A DNA stretch of 64,000 nt from Lichenibacterium dinghuense (GTDB lineage Bacteria > Pseudomonadota > Alphaproteobacteria > Rhizobiales > Beijerinckiaceae): assembly GCF_021730615.1 (NCBI RefSeq), contig NZ_JAJLMN010000001.1, positions 3,545,501 to 3,609,500 of the forward strand, in the 5' to 3' direction. Made by a program: the position numbers and the translations under genes. Below the pieces are notes generated by a model. That model saw only the letters and a program-made list of their open reading frames with translations. It was not told the DNA's origin and did not search any database. Positions 61,078 to 64,000 of this stretch are shown here, piece by piece (the first letter of the stretch is position 1; the number at the start of each line of letters is the position of its first letter).

Positions 61078-61866
61078 TCAGCCGAACTGTTCGCGCAGGA
61101 TGCGCTCGTCGAGCGAATGGCCGGGGTCGTGCAGCAGCACGAGCCCGGTGTCGTGGTCCATGCGGATGTCGATCCTGACGACGTCCTTGGTCTCGTGGTG
61201 GTCGGCGGTGGCGGCCACGGGCCGCTTGTCGGCCTCCAGCACCTCCACGGTGACGCGCGCCCGGTCGGACAGCAGCGCGCCGCGCCAGCGCCGCGGCCGG
61301 AAGGCCGAGATGGGCGTCAGCGCCATCAGGGCGGCGTCGAGCGGCAGGATGGGCCCGTTGGCCGACAGGTTGTAGGCGGTCGAGCCGGCCGGCGTCGCCA
61401 CCAGCAGGCCGTCCGCGACGAGCTCGCTCAGCCGCTCGCGCCCGTCGACCGAGATCCGCACCTTCGCGACCTGCGAGGACTGGCGCAGCAGCGACACCTC
61501 GTTGATGGCGCGGGCGGTCGACACCTTCCCGCCGCGGTCCGTCGCCGCCATCACGAGCGGATGGACCATGGAGCGCGCCGCGGCGGCCAGCCGCTCGTGC
61601 AGGCCGTCCTCGGCGTATTCGTTCATCAGAAAGCCGACGGAGCCGCGGTTCATGCCGTAGATGGGCTTGCCGGACCCCATGAAGCGGTGGAGCACCTGCA
61701 GCATCAGCCCGTCGCCGCCGAGCGCCACGACCACGTCGGCGCGGTCGGGGTCGACGTTGCCGTAGGCGGCGGTGAGGCGGCCGAGGGCCGCCGCGGCTTC
61801 CGGGGTGCCGGATGACAGGAAGGCGATGGCCCCGTGGCGATGCGGCTCGCCCTGTGCCAGTTCCAT
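61078..61866 (-). CDS. nadK: NAD kinase
   Basis: A 262-residue enzyme that phosphorylates NAD to NADP. Signature [13 protein letters not shown] with the catalytic Asp, then [14 protein letters not shown] and [17 protein letters not shown], the conserved NAD-binding elements. The ATG at 61866 gives the standard alphaproteobacterial length. It may supply NADP for the zwf reaction among others; no operon link is visible. Confidence 0.93.
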   Translation of the reverse strand: MELAQGEPHRHGAIAFLSSGTPEAAAALGRLTAAYGNVDPDRADVVVALGGDGLMLQVLHRFMGSGKPIYGMNRGSVGFLMNEYAEDGLHERLAAAARSMVHPLVMAATDRGGKVSTARAINEVSLLRQSSQVAKVRISVDGRERLSELVADGLLVATPAGSTAYNLSANGPILPLDAALMALTPISAFRPRRWRGALLSDRARVTVEVLEADKRPVAATADHHETKDVVRIDIRMDHDTGLVLLHDPGHSLDERILREQFG

Positions 61867-61957
61867 GTCGACTCCGTGCCCGCGCCGTCGCGGGAACGGC
61901 GGCGCGACGTTAAAGGTTTCCGGCCCGCGGTGGCAACGCCCCGCGCGGGATCGCCCG

Positions 61958-62332
61958 TCACCGCGGCGTGAACACGCCCGGGATGGCGGTGTCGCGCTGC
62001 TGGGCCAGGGCGCCGCACAGCCGGTCGCCCTTGACCTCGCGGGCACGGCGGCGGTAGGCGGCGTCGAAGGCGGGCCGGCGCTCGCCGAGCGGCATGATCT
62101 CGACCGGCGGGATGCCGTTGCGCTCCGCGAAGGCGAAGAGCTTGCCGTAGTCGACGTTGAACTGCCGGCATTCCGCCTCGATCAGCACCACGTCGGCCAG
62201 CACCTGCATGGCGTCGTCGGCCGCGGCCGGGCGGGGCTGCCCCGCCGAGGCGGCGGGCTGCCACAGCGCCAGGGCGCCGGCCGCGGCGGCGGAGGCGGCG
62301 GCGAGGCCGAGGCGGGTGGGGGAAAGGGGCAT
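61958..62332 (-). CDS. Secreted hypothetical protein, 124 aa
   Basis: A 124-residue exported protein. Signal peptide ~30 residues ([19 protein letters not shown], ending ASA-GQ). The mature part has two Cys ([18 protein letters not shown] and [12 protein letters not shown]) and otherwise looks helical. No family recognised. It is between NAD kinase and the BTLCP gene, all on the minus strand. Confidence 0.65.
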   Translation of the reverse strand: MPLSPTRLGLAAASAAAAGALALWQPAASAGQPRPAAADDAMQVLADVVLIEAECRQFNVDYGKLFAFAERNGIPPVEIMPLGERRPAFDAAYRRRAREVKGDRLCGALAQQRDTAIPGVFTPR

Positions 62333-62400
62333 CGAAGCGATCCGAAGGAGGGCGGCGCGGGATGCGATACGGCGGTGCGGCGCGGAAATCGAGGGCGGGC

Positions 62401-63030
62401 TCACTGCTTGGCGGTGAACTGCGGGCCCGCCACCGGCGCGCCGATCGACTGCCACACGTTGGGGTCGCTCTGCGACTGGCGCTTGACGAACTTGTAGCCC
62501 GTGTCGGCCCAGGCCATGACCTTGTCGTTCAGGTTGTCGAGCACGAACTCGCCGCGGTTGGTCTTCACGGTCAGGATGGCGTGGCCCTCGCCTTCGAGGT
62601 CCTTCACAACCGTGATGAGCAGCGCCTGCCGGGGGTAGCCCTGGTGGATCAGGATCTTGCGCTTGAGCAGGGCATAGTCCTCGCAGTCGCCCTTGCCGTC
62701 GACGGGATAGTCCCAGCGGTCCACCACGCCCCAATGGTCCATGTCGGTCTCGGGGGTGATGGCGGCGTTCACCTGGCGGCCGATCCGCTCGATGTCCTTC
62801 AGCGCCGCCGCGGTCAGGTCGATGTCGACCGGCTCCAGGGGCTCGACGTCGCATTCCGTGCCGTAGCGGTTGCAGAAGTCCACCCAGCCGTAGGGCACGC
62901 TGGTGCGCGAGCCCACCGCCGCCCAGGTGGCGTGCGGCAGGGCGGGCGCCGCGGCGGCCGCGCCGGAAACGAACAGGCCGGCCAGGATCGCCACCGCCGC
63001 CGCCGCCGTCCTCTTCCGATCGATCGCCAT
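62401..63030 (-). CDS. BTLCP transglutaminase-like cysteine peptidase (DUF920)
   Basis: A 209-residue exported papain-like enzyme of the bacterial transglutaminase-like cysteine peptidase family. Signal peptide ~27 residues. Catalytic Cys in DGKGDCEDYALLKRKIL, His in EGEGHAILTVKT, Asp in FVLDNLNDKVMAW. Homologue LapG cleaves biofilm adhesins under control of the c-di-GMP receptor LapD, but no LapD or adhesin gene is near, and rhizobial members have unknown targets. It follows a ~540-bp spacer. Confidence 0.9.
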   Translation of the reverse strand: MAIDRKRTAAAAVAILAGLFVSGAAAAAPALPHATWAAVGSRTSVPYGWVDFCNRYGTECDVEPLEPVDIDLTAAALKDIERIGRQVNAAITPETDMDHWGVVDRWDYPVDGKGDCEDYALLKRKILIHQGYPRQALLITVVKDLEGEGHAILTVKTNRGEFVLDNLNDKVMAWADTGYKFVKRQSQSDPNVWQSIGAPVAGPQFTAKQ

Positions 63031-63569
63031 GACACCCTCACGTCTCGCTGTGGGGTCATCATGGCGGCGGCGGGCTGCAGTCGATTGAAGTCAAAATGTA
63101 GCGTTTTACGCGCTCTGCTTCATCTCTATTGCTGCTGCGTCAATGGTGTTCGAGATGTAAATCTGAATGACGGCGTTCGACGCGAATGCGATCTTCCTCT
63201 GTGTCCGCGATGATTTTCAGGGCTCGTTGACCAACTCCGCTAACCTGCGCCGAAGCGGAAAGCCGGCGGAAACCATGGTGGCGCCGTGACGCGGTTAACG
63301 GCGCCCCGGCGGCCCGGAAAAATCGTGAAGACGTGCGGCGGCGGCGTGGCGGCGGCGCGGCCGTCCCGCGAAACGGCGAAGGGCGGGAGGTCGCCCTCCC
63401 GCCCTTCGCGGCGTGGTGCGGCGGGCTCGCGCCCGCCACGGTTCGGATGGTGCCGCGGTGCTAGATCCGTTGCCGCTCGCCTCGGCTCGGCTCGCGACTC
63501 CAGCTCCAGCTTCCTGCCGATGCGAGCATCTTCGCGCGATCGGGTGGCTCCACCCGATCGCGATCTGCT
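63031..63569. other. Gene-free spacer with two strong hairpins
   Basis: No plausible gene. Next to the BTLCP gene the DNA is A/T rich (e.g. AAGTCAAAATGTAGCG) and should hold its promoter. Two perfect hairpins lie on the ftsK side: GCGAAGGGCGGGAGG/CCTCCCGCCCTTCGC at 63376-63409 (15-bp stem) and CGCGATCGGGTGG/CCACCCGATCGCG near 63535-63561 (13-bp stem), the second starting 9 bp past the ftsK stop. Confidence 0.6.
63376..63409 (-). terminator. Long GC hairpin downstream of ftsK
   Basis: 15-bp perfect stem with a TCGC loop. On the minus strand it is followed by CGTTTCG without a proper U-tract, so the call as a terminator of the ftsK transcript is tentative. Confidence 0.45.
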
Positions 63570-64000
63570 CTACTCGTCCCCGTCGCGCTCCGTGTAGCGG
63601 AGGTCGCGGCTGTAGACGAGGATCTCGCGCTTGCCGGCGTTGTTGGCCTGCCCGACGATGCCCTCCTTCTCCATCCGCTCGACCAGCGAGGCGGCCTTGT
63701 TGTAGCCGACCGCGAGGCGGCGCTGGATGTAGGAGGTCGAGCACTTCTTGTCGCGCAGCACCACCTTCACGGCCTGGTCGTAGAGGTCCGCGTCGTCGTC
63801 GCCCCCGGCCGCCGCCATGGCGGACTTGTCGAAGACGGGCTTGTCCTCGGCGGCCTCGGCCTTGTCGGCATCGCCTTCCTCGGCCACCACCACGTCGAGG
63901 TAGGCCGGGTGGCCCTGGCACTTGAGGTGCTTGACCACCTTCTCGACCTCGCCGTCGGACACGAAGGGGCCGTGCACGCGAGAGATGCGGCCGCCGCCCG
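63570..64000 (-). CDS. ftsK: DNA translocase FtsK, C-terminal part (cut by window end)
   Basis: The last ~143 residues of FtsK, open at the window edge. GGGRISRVHGPFVSDGEVEKVV is the end of the motor domain; the last ~70 residues (DDADLYDQAVKVVLRDKKCSTSYIQRRLAVGYNKAASLVERMEKEGIVG, region named for extent) are the winged-helix gamma domain that reads KOPS and activates XerCD. The linker between them is charged and Ala-rich. FtsK pumps DNA at the septum. The motor and membrane domains lie outside the window. Confidence 0.95.
   Translation of the reverse strand, partial: GGGRISRVHGPFVSDGEVEKVVKHLKCQGHPAYLDVVVAEEGDADKAEAAEDKPVFDKSAMAAAGGDDDADLYDQAVKVVLRDKKCSTSYIQRRLAVGYNKAASLVERMEKEGIVGQANNAGKREILVYSRDLRYTERDGDE

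Noticed and set aside
1-64000. CRISPR arrays, rRNA, tRNA, prophage or conjugation genes
   Set aside because: No regularly spaced repeats, cloverleaf-like segments or phage/conjugation proteins were seen on either strand.

Overview
The window is about 72% G+C, densely packed with short intergenic gaps, and carries family signatures typical of an alphaproteobacterium of the order Hyphomicrobiales (Rhizobiales). These include a divergent recG / sdhE-mfd locus, stand-alone DUF2794, DUF2336, DUF6894, DUF1236 and DUF6496 proteins, a BTLCP-type transglutaminase-like peptidase, an ExoD-type membrane protein and an hldE-hldD heptose operon. A Methylobacterium- or Beijerinckiaceae-like host fits best; this is inferred from gene families, and no rRNA or tRNA gene is present to confirm it.

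Layout. 0.1-4 kb: an SDR dehydrogenase and an ACAD10/11-like acyl-CoA dehydrogenase separated by a 265-bp MITE, then a nucleotidyltransferase/HEPN toxin-antitoxin-type pair and an L,D-transpeptidase lipoprotein. 4-12 kb: a class III cyclase, HAD hydrolase, ExoD protein, GST, a very large transglutaminase/DUF2126 protein and a MAPEG protein. 12-19 kb: small accessory proteins (AT-hook-like, HNH, DUF6496), a beta-barrel porin, recG. 19-25 kb: an AraC regulator and a small HTH protein lying between recG and sdhE-mfd. 25-31 kb: two coupled microproteins, zwf, a DUF1236 envelope protein with upstream dyads, an SDR and a DMT exporter. 31-38 kb: a LOV-domain (blue-light) hybrid histidine kinase, a solute-binding protein, a GH78 rhamnosidase that appears to start with CTG, and cytochrome b561. 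38-49 kb: recF, a TesA-like esterase divergent from a YbbA/YbbP-like ABC exporter, an amino-acid racemase, prmC, htpG, DUF2794 and a P450. 50-55 kb: a frameshifted cupin, hldD-hldE, and a GH13 glucosidase. 54.8-57.6 kb: a visibly lower-G+C accessory module made of an OLD/RecF-like AAA ATPase and a DUF4276 (TOPRIM-like) protein, the latter cut by an IS5-family element. 57.7-64 kb: a RAM-domain protein, nitroreductase, DUF2336, NAD kinase, BTLCP and the 3' end of ftsK.

Most of the window is ordinary chromosomal housekeeping: DNA repair and translocation (recG, mfd, recF, ftsK), LPS heptose (hldE, hldD), NADP supply (NAD kinase, zwf), protein folding and release-factor methylation (htpG, prmC). 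The most interesting accessory content is the ATPase + DUF4276 pair, which has the architecture of two-gene ATPase/TOPRIM phage-defence systems. It has been inactivated by a clean IS5 insertion whose removal would restore the frame exactly. Other noteworthy items are the MITE sitting on a stop codon, the LOV kinase, the HEPN-MNT pair, the non-canonical CTG start and several families of extragenic palindromes. No CRISPR array, rRNA, tRNA or prophage was seen.
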